From: Cyclobacterium marinum DSM 745
GTDB lineage: Bacteria; Bacteroidota; Bacteroidia; Cytophagales; Cyclobacteriaceae
Assembly (NCBI RefSeq): GCF_000222485.1
Contig: NC_015914.1
Location: 1,798,001 to 1,862,000 of the forward strand
Length of the DNA: 64,000 nucleotides
Direction of reading: 5' to 3'
In this document: positions 37,942 to 46,241 of the stretch, piece by piece
Position numbering within the stretch: the stretch's first letter is position 1
Layout: each line of letters opens with the position of its first letter
Translations under genes and position numbers: made by a program
The notes under the pieces: generated by a model
The model's input: only the letters and a program-made list of their open reading frames with translations
Told to the model about the DNA's origin: nothing
The model's database searches: none

Positions 37942-38223
37942 TTAATGATAATCGATTATTTCCACTTCGCTTGCGTTTCCGCTGTTCCATTTAAAAATGA
38001 TTCTCCATTGTTTGTTAATCCGAATGCTGTAAAAGTCCTTTAGATTTCCAGTCAGCTTTTCAAGTCGGTTTGAAGGTGGGACTCTCAAGTCCATAATGTC
38101 CTGCGAGTTGTTCAACATTCTCAATTTCCGACGTCCAACGTTCTGAATTTCAATCGGCATTTTTTTGACTCGTATACCGTTCCAAATCATTTCGGTTTCT
38201 TTCGAGCCAAATGAAACAATCAT
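37942..38223 (-). CDS. higB: HigB-type mRNA-cleaving toxin
   Basis: The 93-residue protein is a RelE/HigB-type ribosome-dependent endoribonuclease: MIVSFGSKETEMIW, RRKLRMLNNSQDIMDLRVPPSNRLEKLTG, SIRINKQWRIIFKW. All hallmark segments of the HigB family are present and the length is normal. It is the first gene of the pair and has a short perfect dyad in its promoter. It is the first cargo of the cassette region. Confidence 0.94.
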   Translation of the reverse strand: MIVSFGSKETEMIWNGIRVKKMPIEIQNVGRRKLRMLNNSQDIMDLRVPPSNRLEKLTGNLKDFYSIRINKQWRIIFKWNSGNASEVEIIDYH

Positions 38224-38234
38224 ACCTTTGTTTT

Positions 38235-38247
38235 ACGTTACTAACGT
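38235..38247. promoter_or_regulatory. Candidate HigA operator
   Basis: ACGTTACTAACGT is a perfect dyad (ACGTTA/TAACGT about one base) starting 11 bases upstream of the higB start. HigA antitoxins autorepress from such sites. Confidence 0.5.
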
Positions 38248-38288
38248 CAAAAGTAAGTAAAAAGTTTGTTTTGTGCAAATGTTGCCTA

Positions 38289-38998
38289 ATCGAGCAGAGT
38301 AAGATATGAAATAATTCGTATCTCCACCCTCTCACACCACCGTACGTACCGGCCGGTATACGGCGGTTCATTAAACATGGCAATATCTTTTGTAAATGAT
38401 AGCTGTTGGAACGAAGCCTTTCTTAGCTAAGTGCCCGTTTGTTAACGTGGCACGAAGAATTGAGCTCTGCACAACATGCCAGCCACCACTTCTTGTAAAA
38501 CCCCACTTAACCGCAAGCCACTCTGGTAGTCCAAATTTAATAAGGTTCCGTATTCTGGTTCTTATTCGTTTCCAACTCTTCCAAATGCAATACCGAAGCC
38601 GGCTCCCTAGGAGACGATCTAAATCGACAAGCCTTGTTTTGACGTTGGCATAACGGAAAAACCAATCCAACCGGAACAGTATTGCTTAAGCTTGGCTACG
38701 AGAGGGGATAGCTTTTCTTGGTAATGGCTTTGCACCTTCTGACAAACTTTTGCCAGTTGCTTTCCATGAATTTTAAGCCAAATCTTTGGCTACGTGTCCT
38801 GTAAATACCATAACCCAACAGCTCCATGTGTCCAACGTAACGAACGGCACTTTTCTCTTTATTAACCTTAAGCTTTAGATTGCCTACTACAAACCTGTTC
38901 ATGGATTGCATGACCTGTAAAGCTGATCGCTTTGTTTTAAGATAGATACTGGAATAATTTGGTATCTTCGATACCAGATGCCCATGCTGGGCACACAC
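38289..38998 (-). mobile_element. Group II intron remnant 1 (3' part)
   Basis: The minus strand carries the end of an intron-encoded protein, then a 34-base domain V at 38336-38369 (GAACCGCCGTATAC arm pairing with GTACGTACGGTGGT) and a domain VI ending CTGCTCGAT at 38289. The following exon begins TAGGCAACATTTGC, in front of the HigBA cassette. The 5' half of the intron is missing. Its domain V and protein differ from those of the 52-54 kb intron, so it is another intron type. Confidence 0.75.
38371..38998 (-). pseudogene. Truncated, frameshifted group II intron reverse transcriptase/maturase
   Basis: The remaining protein runs from just after the YADD motif (SSIYLKTKRSALQVMQSMN, then KLKVNKEKSAV) to the GIIM maturase domain (RLRYCIWKSWKRIRTRIRNL, KWGFTRSGGWHVVQS). 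The frame changes at least twice between 38640 and 38700, where KQYCSGWIGF and FRYANVKTRLVDLD lie in different frames. It cannot make a functional protein. Confidence 0.8.
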
Positions 38999-39001
38999 AC
39001 T

Positions 39002-39053
39002 GCATTCAGACTAGGCTGTTCCAGCCGTCAGAATGCTTAGTTTTTGTGCAACG
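39002..39053 (-). repeat. attC-like site after the 39.1-39.9 kb gene
   Basis: This palindrome is a near copy of the site at 37586-37637 (GCATTCAGACTAGGC..., then GTCAGAATGCTTAG) but ends GTGCAACG. It lies directly downstream of the stop of the minus-strand gene at 39064. The same element after two unrelated genes is the pattern expected of cassette recombination sites. Confidence 0.5.
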
Positions 39054-39063
39054 TTTTTTATTT

Positions 39064-39915
39064 TTAAAATTTCCACCATTTCTTTCTTTTCGTCAATTCT
39101 GTCAATGGGAAAGATTTAGTTTCTCCTTTGTCATTCTCATATTCAAACTGACTGTTTACTGATTCGATAATGTGTTGCCAACCTGCTGAAAAGCTCGCTT
39201 TAATTTCCGTCCCGTTTGGCGTGTAGTCTTTATCAACTTCAATTTTACCAACGATATCAAAAAGGTCAGAATATTCTTTTTTAAATCGGTCTGGTAAGTA
39301 CCAAGTTACTTTTGGTTCGTTTTTCCAATTGCCAAAGCTTGCAACGAGAACTTTTGATTTTTCAAATTCCTTTTTGGTCGGTCGATTTGTTTGGTTTAGC
39401 CTTGTCGATACAATGAGATTGTAACCATAACTTGTCCTATTGTCAGCTGCTAACACAACAGCTCCGCCAAAATTTCCATTCTCCAATTTGAAAGTCAAGC
39501 AAGCTCCTTTGTCAAAAACAGGTTCTTTAATTCTCTTCTTTTTTCTTGCCTTTGCTTTTGGCTTATCAGGGCTTATTTTGTCGAGAAACTTCTCAAGTAC
39601 TATTTTTCGTTTCTTAATTTCTGATTCGTCAGCGTCAAGTTCTCGCCAAACTTCCAAGTCTTGTTCACTTTCGATAATTGATTTTACTTTCTCATAAAGT
39701 TCTTGTTCAAGACTTTTGGTCTCCCATTGAGCTAAGGCAAGAACGAACCAAAAGTTATTGCAATCGTCTGGGTTATTGATTAATTCGGTGTTCTCCTTAA
39801 TCATTTTTTTAGAAATTTCAGCGGGTTCTTGTCCTTCGTTATATAATTCGAAGAAGTCAGCATAAATGTCGCTTGAAGTGTCGTTACTTTTTATTGCTGT
39901 TCCCCAAGTTCCCAT
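39064..39915 (-). CDS. DUF4259-like N-terminal domain protein
   Basis: The 283-residue protein begins MGTWGTAIKSNDTSSDIYADF, the signature start of DUF4259-type proteins. A Lys-rich linker (KPKAKARKKKRIKEP, about residues 148-162) separates it from a beta-rich C-terminal domain. There is no signal peptide. DUF4259 genes are common in toxin-immunity and cassette settings, but the function is unknown. It is a single-gene cassette between attC-like sites. Confidence 0.65.
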   Translation of the reverse strand: MGTWGTAIKSNDTSSDIYADFFELYNEGQEPAEISKKMIKENTELINNPDDCNNFWFVLALAQWETKSLEQELYEKVKSIIESEQDLEVWRELDADESEIKKRKIVLEKFLDKISPDKPKAKARKKKRIKEPVFDKGACLTFKLENGNFGGAVVLAADNRTSYGYNLIVSTRLNQTNRPTKKEFEKSKVLVASFGNWKNEPKVTWYLPDRFKKEYSDLFDIVGKIEVDKDYTPNGTEIKASFSAGWQHIIESVNSQFEYENDKGETKSFPLTELTKRKKWWKF

Positions 39916-39948
39916 TGATAGATTTTGTCTGTTTTAAATGTTGCAGTA

Positions 39949-40024
39949 GAGTAGAGCCTGATAGCCTACTTTGTCAGTACCTATAAAGATAATAATAAGA
40001 AGTAAAGAATCAGTAATCCTTTCT
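39949..40024 (-). mobile_element. Group II intron remnant 2 (domain VI only)
   Basis: This stretch is a near copy of 40664-40742 (TAGAGTAGAGCCTGATAG at one end, TCAGTAATCCTT at the other). In the second copy it follows a recognisable domain V, which identifies it as an intron 3' end finishing CTACTCTAC on the minus strand. Only this tail remains here. Confidence 0.6.
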
Positions 40025-40052
40025 CAAGGATAAATGCCACTTCGTGGCGCAC

Positions 40053-40182
40053 CAACGGTCTCGTATAACCGTCAGTTACGGGTTAATATGCGTTAATTTT
40101 CGGTTTAGCACGAACTTTAGCAATTCCGAGTGGATTCGGACGTAGTCGAATCCGACGTAATTGCGGTTATACATTGTTGTGT
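40053..40182 (-). repeat. attC-like site
   Basis: CAACGGTCTCGTATAACCG at the left pairs with GCGGTTATACATTGTTGTG at the right, with both outer ends in the AAC/GTT form. It lies between the starts and stops of two unrelated minus-strand genes. Confidence 0.55.
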
Positions 40183-40192
40183 GTAGGTGTTT

Positions 40193-40621
40193 TTAATTCA
40201 AACTTGTCATTCCGAATTGGTCAATTGCTTGTTGTTTGTTATCGGCAAGAGAGAATTTTAATTCGGTCCACGCTGTTCCTTCAATTCCTTTGAGTTCAAT
40301 TCCGTTTTCTGTTTTAGTTATCGTAAATAAAAAGTCTGCAAGGTTTTCGTCCTTATTTTCCGAAACTTTTTTCAAGTCAGTCATTCCGTATTCATCAACA
40401 GCTTGAGGACGATAATTATTTAGGCTAAAGGACAAATCTATCCAAGCACTTCCTTTTTCACTTCTCATTTTTATTCCATTGTCAGTTTTCTCAATGATTA
40501 GCTTAAAATCTTTTAATTCAGCCGTTTTATTTTGAGCAATTAATTCAGCTGTTCCAGTCAAAAAAAGTAGTGCCATTACTATTATTGAAATTGGTTTACT
40601 AATTTTCATTTTTGTTTTCAT
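40193..40621 (-). CDS. Exported protein with an internal 45-residue duplication
   Basis: The 142-residue protein has a signal peptide (residues about 8-28, ending ELIAQ). Two similar repeats follow: KTDNGIKMRSEKGSAWIDLSFSL then AVDEYGMTDL, and KTENGIELKGIEGTAWTELKFSL then AIDQFGMTSL. No known domain is recognised. As the product is secreted and sits alone between cassette-site-like palindromes, it is a typical orphan cassette protein. Confidence 0.6.
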   Translation of the reverse strand: MKTKMKISKPISIIVMALLFLTGTAELIAQNKTAELKDFKLIIEKTDNGIKMRSEKGSAWIDLSFSLNNYRPQAVDEYGMTDLKKVSENKDENLADFLFTITKTENGIELKGIEGTAWTELKFSLADNKQQAIDQFGMTSLN

Positions 40622-40663
40622 ATCTCTATTTTTAATTTTAGTTCGATTTTTGTTTCACTTACA

Positions 40664-40800
40664 CAGTAGAGTAGAGCCTGATAGTCCACTTTATTAATAC
40701 CTATAAAGATAATAATAAGAAGTAAAAAATCAGTAATCCTTCCTCAAACCGTACCCTGTTAATTACAGGGCAGGCTATGAAGTTTTCCCTCATACGGCTT
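40664..40800 (-). mobile_element. Group II intron remnant 3 (domains V-VI) with a 22-base insert
   Basis: The minus strand reads AAGCCGTATGAGGGAAAACT then TCATA, a 22-base palindrome, TA, then CGGTTTGAGG. Removing 24 bases restores a normal domain V in which GCCGTATGA pairs with TCATACGG under a GAAA loop. Domain VI follows and ends CTACTCTAC. The intron body is gone and the remnant is fused to the end of a degraded ATPase gene. Confidence 0.65.
40754..40775 (-). repeat. 22-bp palindromic element, copy 1
   Basis: On the minus strand this is GCCTGCCCTGT, AATTA, ACAGGG. It interrupts the lower stem of an intron domain V and is flanked by TA on both sides. Two other copies lie at 42361 and 49249. 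Confidence 0.7.
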
Positions 40801-41725
40801 ACCTCTATATACTTTTTTAGGTTTTTTTTAGGTACTTGTGATTGTTTACTCAATGCCTCCAGCGAAAATTCACCACCACTATTGTAGGCAATTGTCGTGA
40901 ACAAAGAATACAGCTCTCTCGTGTCGCTTATACCATAAAGACTAAGTAAATCTCTAAGGATGACTTTGTCTACAATATCTTGTCTAATATAACGCCCCGG
41001 GTTAGCTTGAATTTTCTCAGAGAGTATAACTTCCGGATAACCTCCAAAGTTAATGTATTCTATAAAATGCCTAATTAGTTCATCTAAATGACTTGTGGAA
41101 TAAAATTCAGTCTGTTTGTCATTCCAATTTAGCTGTATAGGCTTTATAAGACTATCCAACCCTTTTAAAGATATGTACTCATTGAAGGTAAGGGGAGGAA
41201 GCAGGAAATCGGTAAATCTACCAGCACCACTTTCATTACTTGCAAACTTTAAAGCTGCAGCTGCAGAACCAGAAACAATAAACTTATCTTTTCTATAACT
41301 ATCCACTAATGACTTGTGGTGAACCTCCCAATCTCTGCAATATTGTATTTCATCAAATATTATATGCCAATCTGATTTGTCAGTCAGACCAGTGGCTTCT
41401 TTTGAATAGTTAAATAGCTGTTCAAGAGAGATATTGTTGTATAGGGTTTTCTATGGTTATAAATGTTATTTTTTTGGGATTTGCCCCACTTTCTATTAAT
41501 TCCTGAACCATATGATAGAGCATAACTGTTTTTCCAACTCTTCGTTGGACCCATTAAAACAACTGCTCTTCTAATATCTCTTTCTTTAACTAATGGTTTA
41601 AAGAGTTCAAAGTATAATCTTCGAGGCATCTCATTATAGTCAGCTTCAATTTTCCCTTCTATCTACCACGGATTTTCAAATCGAATACGTTCTAGTACCT
41701 GGTCTTTTGAAATTTCTCGTATCAT
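40801..41725 (-). pseudogene. AAA ATPase (AAA_14 plus DUF4143) with stop and frameshifts
   Basis: From an ATG at 41725 (MIREISKDQVLERIRFENPW) the frame meets a TAG, then shifts twice. The pieces add up to a typical AAA_14/DUF4143 ATPase: RRAVVLMGP, RRVGKT (Walker A), WHIIFDEIQYCRDWEVHHKS (Walker B region), FIVSGSAAAALK and GRFTDFLLPPLTFNEY. The C-terminus is missing because an intron tail starts right after KKYIE. It is a dead gene truncated by an intron-associated rearrangement. Confidence 0.8.
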
Positions 41726-41843
41726 TTTGCTCTTATTTGACAGCAAATATCCAAAATAGAATACCTTAAAGGACCTTATATTTAATAAATATTGTTTCTA
41801 AGGAAAAAATGAATGTGTGAGGTTCTTATTTTTCAATACTCTA

Positions 41844-42027
41844 CTACGCCTAGCTATGCGTAATGCGAATTAGGAAAGCCGAAACTTTCAATCTTGGACT
41901 TAGCCGAGGTTTTATAAATTGTATTTATTTTATTCACCCAAAATACCATATTAAAGTCTTGGGGGACTTCATTGAGTGAACAGATTTTCAATTGTGAGAG
42001 AAACCCGCATTACGTATCAGGTATTGT
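41844..42027 (+). repeat. attC-like site interrupted by an intron
   Basis: TAGCTATGCGTAATGCG (41851-41867) pairs with CGCATTACGTATCAGGTA (42006-42023). The outer end of the right arm is immediately followed by a group II intron 5' end (GTGTGCC). Such hairpin-adjacent insertion is what class C introns do. Confidence 0.5.
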
Positions 42028-42445
42028 GTGTGCCTTGAATGGTGAATATAGATCAAAAAGTTGACCGTTCCAACGGGTGAAAAGCCTGTGCGAGTTTTGT
42101 CGGTATTCCTTAAGCGCGGGAGTCGTTACCCGAAGCATGGAGTAGGACCAGAAAAGGAGGATGGGCAGTAGCCCAGAGTCCGATTCTGATTACTACGATC
42201 ACTTTGTCACGCCTAAGAAGAAATGGATATGAATCCATGCTTTCCTATTACCTCCAAACGCAACCCATAATCCGGTGAACTGGGACTGAGCGTAAAAAAT
42301 GATCTTTTTGGATCATTTTAGTGAAGAGCCGCAATGCAGGGCAGGTACGAGACCCGCACAGCCTGCCCTGTTTTTCACAGGGCATGGTGGATTTAGAACC
42401 TCAAGCTGAGCTATTTGACTCAGGTCGGACTACACGACTGGCAGT
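42028..42445 (+). mobile_element. Group II intron remnant 4 (5' part, no reading frame)
   Basis: The plus strand begins GTGTGCC, matching the GUGYG 5' consensus, and continues with typical domain I sequence (CCAACGGGTGAAAAGCCTG, GTCGTTACCCGAAGCATGG, GGAGGATGGGCAGTAGCCC). No intron protein is left, and the copy ends shortly before the cupin gene. It is opposite in orientation to the other introns. The 3' boundary is approximate. Confidence 0.6.
42361..42382 (+). repeat. 22-bp palindromic element, copy 2
   Basis: GCCTGCCCTGT, TTTTC, ACAGGG occurs within intron remnant 4. Just upstream, CAGGGCAGG (42337-42345) can pair with its CCTGCCCTG arm. Confidence 0.65.
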
Positions 42446-42450
42446 AGTAT

Positions 42451-42999
42451 TTATTTCAAGAATGAGATTCCGTGGTTTCCGCAAATTTTGGCAACTTTTT
42501 CAAAATCAGGTGGCCCGGGAGGTAAATCAGCCAATTCCTTAAACATCATCTCTATTCCAGCAGGAAAAGCACTTGTAATCATTTTTGCCTTTTCCGTTCC
42601 GACAACTGTCCAGCTGTGTGGAATGTTTTTAGGTGCAAAAGCGGTATCCCCAGCTTTTAATACAGTTGTTTTTCCATCTACCATTATTTCGATTTGTCCT
42701 TCAATTACCCTAAAAATCTCGTCTTCTTTGGTGTGAATATGTGGTGGAATACCAACACCAGGCTCTACATCATCGACCCATTCAACAATTTGATTGTCAG
42801 TATCACTACCTACTAATATGTGGGTTTGGATGTCCCCAAGTACATTTACCACGTTACCCTCTCCGTCTCGAATAATTTTAGATTTCAGATTAGCAGTTGA
42901 TGTTTCTTTATTTAATAAACCTTCGCTGATAGCAGCCTCTGGAATCAAGGCAACCCCAATTCCAAGACCAGCTGTTTTGATAAAATTCTTTCTATCCAT
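42451..42999 (-). CDS. Cupin domain protein with Tat-like leader
   Basis: The 182-residue protein starts MDRKNFIKTAGLGIGVALIP, a leader resembling Tat or signal-anchor types though with a single Arg. The cupin metal motif follows (PPHIHTKEDEIFRVIEGQ, then PHSWTVVG). Cupins bind a metal and include dioxygenases, isomerases and sensors, and the reaction cannot be deduced. It lies 12 bases after an SDR gene on the same strand. Confidence 0.8.
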   Translation of the reverse strand: MDRKNFIKTAGLGIGVALIPEAAISEGLLNKETSTANLKSKIIRDGEGNVVNVLGDIQTHILVGSDTDNQIVEWVDDVEPGVGIPPHIHTKEDEIFRVIEGQIEIMVDGKTTVLKAGDTAFAPKNIPHSWTVVGTEKAKMITSAFPAGIEMMFKELADLPPGPPDFEKVAKICGNHGISFLK

Positions 43000-43011
43000 A
43001 ATAATTCTATT

Positions 43012-43629
43012 TTATTGATTAATGATGTGATTTTCATTGACAAACAAGGCTTTGCCATTTTCTTCATTTTCAAGTCCTTGCAGATAAGTGAGGGCCACTT
43101 CTGAAGCCGCCGGACATCTACTTCCGTCCATCTGCATTGCTTCGGCAGTTTCTTTGACAAATGGTGGATGCACAACCAAAATTCTCTTGCCTTCGACTAG
43201 TTCCAAAGCAAGTGCTTTAACAAATCCTTCCAAAGCTGCATTTACCATTGCAATATTGGTCGATTCCGGCCAAGGTTGATAAGCAAGTATTCCACCGGTC
43301 AGGATGATTACGCCATTAGGGTTCAAAGTTTGTAATCCAACACGGCACAAATTAACCTGCCCCATTAACTTGCTTTTCAGCCCAATATTGATTTGTTCAT
43401 CTGACAGTTCGGAAAATGAACCAAAACTGGCATCACCAGCTGCACAAATGATAGAATCAATATGCCCTGTCTTTGTAAAAAATGTTTTGATAGATTCAGT
43501 ATCTTCTATGTCAATACTGTTCTCTGTGTGGCGGGAGGCTTTTATCACTTCATACCCTTTGTTTTGTAGTACTTGGCTTATGGCACTACCAATGGTACCC
43601 GTAGCTCCTATAACGATTATATTCTTCAT
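43012..43629 (-). CDS. Short-chain dehydrogenase/reductase
   Basis: The 205-residue protein has the SDR Rossmann motif IVIGATGTIGSAISQVL and the conserved segment IICAAGDASFGS (NNAG-like). The active-site region is ILAYQPWPESTNIAMVNAALEGF, in which the usual YxxxK is replaced by a serine/asparagine-rich stretch, so catalysis may differ. It is followed by the cupin gene and preceded by an AraC regulator gene that an IS66 element has broken. Confidence 0.8.
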   Translation of the reverse strand: MKNIIVIGATGTIGSAISQVLQNKGYEVIKASRHTENSIDIEDTESIKTFFTKTGHIDSIICAAGDASFGSFSELSDEQINIGLKSKLMGQVNLCRVGLQTLNPNGVIILTGGILAYQPWPESTNIAMVNAALEGFVKALALELVEGKRILVVHPPFVKETAEAMQMDGSRCPAASEVALTYLQGLENEENGKALFVNENHIINQ

Positions 43630-43715
43630 AACTTACCTTTTGCGAACAAAGGTAAAGGAGAAGATAGCTTTGAAAGTTGCGATAAAATCGGAAAGACCTT
43701 AGAATTTCAGATAAA

Positions 43716-43871
43716 TCAGCTTTTTCTAATCTGCCTAGGCGATAAATTGGTGTGTTTTTTTAGATAATAACTGAAATAATCAGGAGAAGAAAAGCCAAGT
43801 TGATAGGCTATTTCTTTGATGGGCTTATCTGTGAATTTTAGTTCGTGACGGGCAGTCATTATAAGTTTTTC
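43716..43871 (-). pseudogene. AraC-family regulator, 3' part (split by IS66)
   Basis: The minus strand encodes KLIMTARHELKFTDKPIKEI, then LGFSSPDYFSYYLKKHTNLS, the second helix-turn-helix of an AraC activator, ending in a TGA at 43716. It includes one copy of the 8-base target duplication (43864-43871). Removing the element and one duplicate joins it in frame to the 5' part at 46242. Confidence 0.88.
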
Positions 43872-43929
43872 GTATCCATCCGACAAACTACATCTTTTGT
43901 AAAAACTAATCTGTTGCTAAACTTGTGTC

Positions 43930-44232
43930 ATGAAAAGACAGACAGAAAGCAATATGCGTAAACTTTATCAAGAATGGTTATCCTCAGGGGTTAGCAGATC
44001 AGAATTTTCCGATATGCATGGGATCGTTCGAACAACTTTTTATTATTGGACCAAAAAATTTAGCACACAGGAAGAAGAAACAAATAATGGGAAAGCTTTC
44101 CAATTGCTGGACACTATCCCATCTGTTGGTCGAGAAGGCCGAGTAATAGCGCATATTCATTATCCTTCAGGAATCAGCCTAGAAATCTATGATGGGGTCT
44201 CACCCGAGTTTATTAAAACGCTTCTTGTCTAA
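43930..44232 (+). CDS. tnpA: IS66 accessory protein TnpA
   Basis: The 100-residue protein is the first IS66 orf, with a helix-turn-helix-like part (LYQEWLSSGVSRSEFSDMHG, then TTFYYWTKKF). It is needed with TnpB for transposition in IS66-type elements and probably binds DNA. The stop is three bases before the tnpB start. Confidence 0.85.
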   Translation: MKRQTESNMRKLYQEWLSSGVSRSEFSDMHGIVRTTFYYWTKKFSTQEEETNNGKAFQLLDTIPSVGREGRVIAHIHYPSGISLEIYDGVSPEFIKTLLV

Positions 44233-44235
44233 CGA

Positions 44236-44583
44236 ATGCTTGCGCTATCCTCTTCATGTCGTTACTTTTTATATGATAAGCCCACTGATATGCGTTTTGG
44301 TATCAATGCCCTTTCTGGACTGGTACGTAACAAGCTGGGCTTTGACCCCATGAATGGAGATGTGTTCATTTTTATTGGCAAGCGAGGCAACCAAATCCGA
44401 CTTTTGCAATGGGACAAAGATGGTTTTGCCTTATATATCAAAAAGTTGGAACGAGGCACTTTTGAACGTCCTATTCTCACCGGAACAGCCATTACGAGTA
44501 CTCAACTCAGCTTCCTCTTACAGGGGGTAAGGCTAGAATCGGTACGCTACAGAACCCGATACACACCCTTAAAAAGGGCGTGA
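44236..44583 (+). CDS. tnpB: IS66 accessory protein TnpB
   Basis: The 115-residue protein has the IS66 Orf2 pattern: RYFLYDKPTDMRFGINALSG, GDVFIFIGKRGNQIRLLQWD, GFALYIKKLERG. The length and all segments are normal. Only three bases separate it from tnpA, so the two genes are co-translated. Confidence 0.95.
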   Translation: MLALSSSCRYFLYDKPTDMRFGINALSGLVRNKLGFDPMNGDVFIFIGKRGNQIRLLQWDKDGFALYIKKLERGTFERPILTGTAITSTQLSFLLQGVRLESVRYRTRYTPLKRA

Positions 44584-44658
44584 AAATAAACAGGTGAATT
44601 AAGTAAAAAAGTGCCTTAAAACTACTTCAAACCTATTTTTTATGCTTATTTTTATGTC

Positions 44659-46179
44659 ATGGAAAATGAGACAATCGACTACAAAAAGCTATATGAGCAA
44701 GAGCTCCAAGCCCATCAGGAGTCATTGTTGACCATCTCCGAAAAGGAAAGTGCAATAGCAGACCTACAGCATGAACTTGAAAAGTTCAGGGGGTATATTT
44801 TTGGCACCAAGAGTGAAAAGAGAACCGCTAATGTGGGACTAAATCAGATGGGGCTTTTCGAGCTAGGCACTACCCAAGCTGTACAAGAGGAGCTTTCCGA
44901 GTCAGTACCTACCACAGAGCAAAAAACCACTCCAAAGAAAAGAGCCAAGGGCACCTCTCGTATGAGCCTTCCCGAAGAGCTCAGAAGGGAAGAAGTGGTG
45001 ATAGAGCCAAAAGAATCCACTGAAGGTTGTGTACAGATAGGTCAGGAAGTAACCGAAGTATTGGAAGTAGTTCCGGCATCTTTTTATGTGAAACGCTACG
45101 TGCGTCCAAAATACGCGAGACCGAACGGTGAAGGCATCCTCATTGGTACATTACCAGATAGAGTAATAGAAAAAGGAATACCTTCAGAATCAGTGATTGC
45201 TCAACTCATCGTAGACAAATATGTCTACGGAATGCCGCTTCACAGGCAGCTGGATAAATACAGCAAGATGGGCGTCAGAATCCCTGCTTCGAGTGCCTCT
45301 GACTGGGTAATCAAGGGCTGGGAACAGCTCAAGCCACTCTCCGATCTACTCAGTATGGTAGTCCTAAGTCAAAAATACCTTCAGGTAGACGAAACGCCTA
45401 TAAAAGTGTTAGATAGAGATCACAAAAAAGGTATTCATCAGGGGTTCATGTGGCTTTATCATGCGCCAGTAGATAGACTAGTACTCTTTGATTACAGAAA
45501 AGGGAGGGATCGATCGGGTCCTAAAGAAATGCTTGCTGACTTTAAGGGTATCATCCAAACAGATGGCTACAAGGTGTATGATTCCCTTTATGGGAAACAT
45601 GACACTATTCATTTAACGTTTTGTATGGCACATGCCAGACGCAAGTTTGTAGAAGCGCTCAATGACAATGAGGAACAGGCAAACCATGTCCTTGATGAGA
45701 TGCAACTACTCTATAAGCTGGAAGCACAGATGAGAGAAAAGGGGTATGACTATCTACAGAAAACGAAGGAGAGAAAAGAGCATGCCACTCCTGTGCTGGA
45801 CAGATTAGGGCAATGGCTGGAAAAGCACCAATACAGCCATAGGCCAACAAGTCCAATGGGCAAGGCTATAGAATATACCAAGTCAAGATGGGCAGGACTG
45901 AGTGTTTATGCACTTCATGGACAAATGGAAATAGACAATAACCTGGTTGAAAATGCCGTTCGTCCACTAGCTATAGGTCGTAAAGCGTATCTATTTGCAG
46001 GATCGCACAAGGCTGCGGAGATGACAGCAGCCATGTATTCTTTCATGGCCAGCTGCAAAAAGAACAAAATTAATGAGTTTGAATGGCTCAAGGACGTATT
46101 AGAAAGAATCCAGAGCCACAAGCAAAAAGATCTCTATCAACTACTACCTTCCAATTGGGAGAAACATAAAATCAAGTAG
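44659..46179 (+). CDS. tnpC: IS66 transposase TnpC
   Basis: The 506-residue protein has an N-terminal coiled coil (YKKLYEQELQAHQESLL), a segment rich in Lys before the catalytic domain, and a DDE core: YLQVDETPIKVL with the first Asp, GIIQTDGYKVYDSL with the second, and MEIDNNLVENAVRPLAIGRK with the last Glu. It has the full IS66 length. Confidence 0.96.
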   Translation: MENETIDYKKLYEQELQAHQESLLTISEKESAIADLQHELEKFRGYIFGTKSEKRTANVGLNQMGLFELGTTQAVQEELSESVPTTEQKTTPKKRAKGTSRMSLPEELRREEVVIEPKESTEGCVQIGQEVTEVLEVVPASFYVKRYVRPKYARPNGEGILIGTLPDRVIEKGIPSESVIAQLIVDKYVYGMPLHRQLDKYSKMGVRIPASSASDWVIKGWEQLKPLSDLLSMVVLSQKYLQVDETPIKVLDRDHKKGIHQGFMWLYHAPVDRLVLFDYRKGRDRSGPKEMLADFKGIIQTDGYKVYDSLYGKHDTIHLTFCMAHARRKFVEALNDNEEQANHVLDEMQLLYKLEAQMREKGYDYLQKTKERKEHATPVLDRLGQWLEKHQYSHRPTSPMGKAIEYTKSRWAGLSVYALHGQMEIDNNLVENAVRPLAIGRKAYLFAGSHKAAEMTAAMYSFMASCKKNKINEFEWLKDVLERIQSHKQKDLYQLLPSNWEKHKIK

Positions 46180-46241
46180 CTCCTCAAAGCATAAAATCCA
46201 ACAACTCCAAATTAATCTATATGGGTTCCTCGGATGCTTAC

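Larger units (their letters stand above)
43872..46241 (+). mobile_element. IS66-family insertion sequence, complete
   Basis: The 2370-base element has matching ends (GTATCCATCCGA at the left; GTAAGCATCCGA as the reverse complement of the right). It carries the three IS66 genes tnpA, tnpB and tnpC in order and is bounded by a perfect 8-base direct repeat AGTTTTTC (43864-43871 and 46242-46249). All three genes look intact, so it may still be active. It splits an AraC-family gene. Confidence 0.95.
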
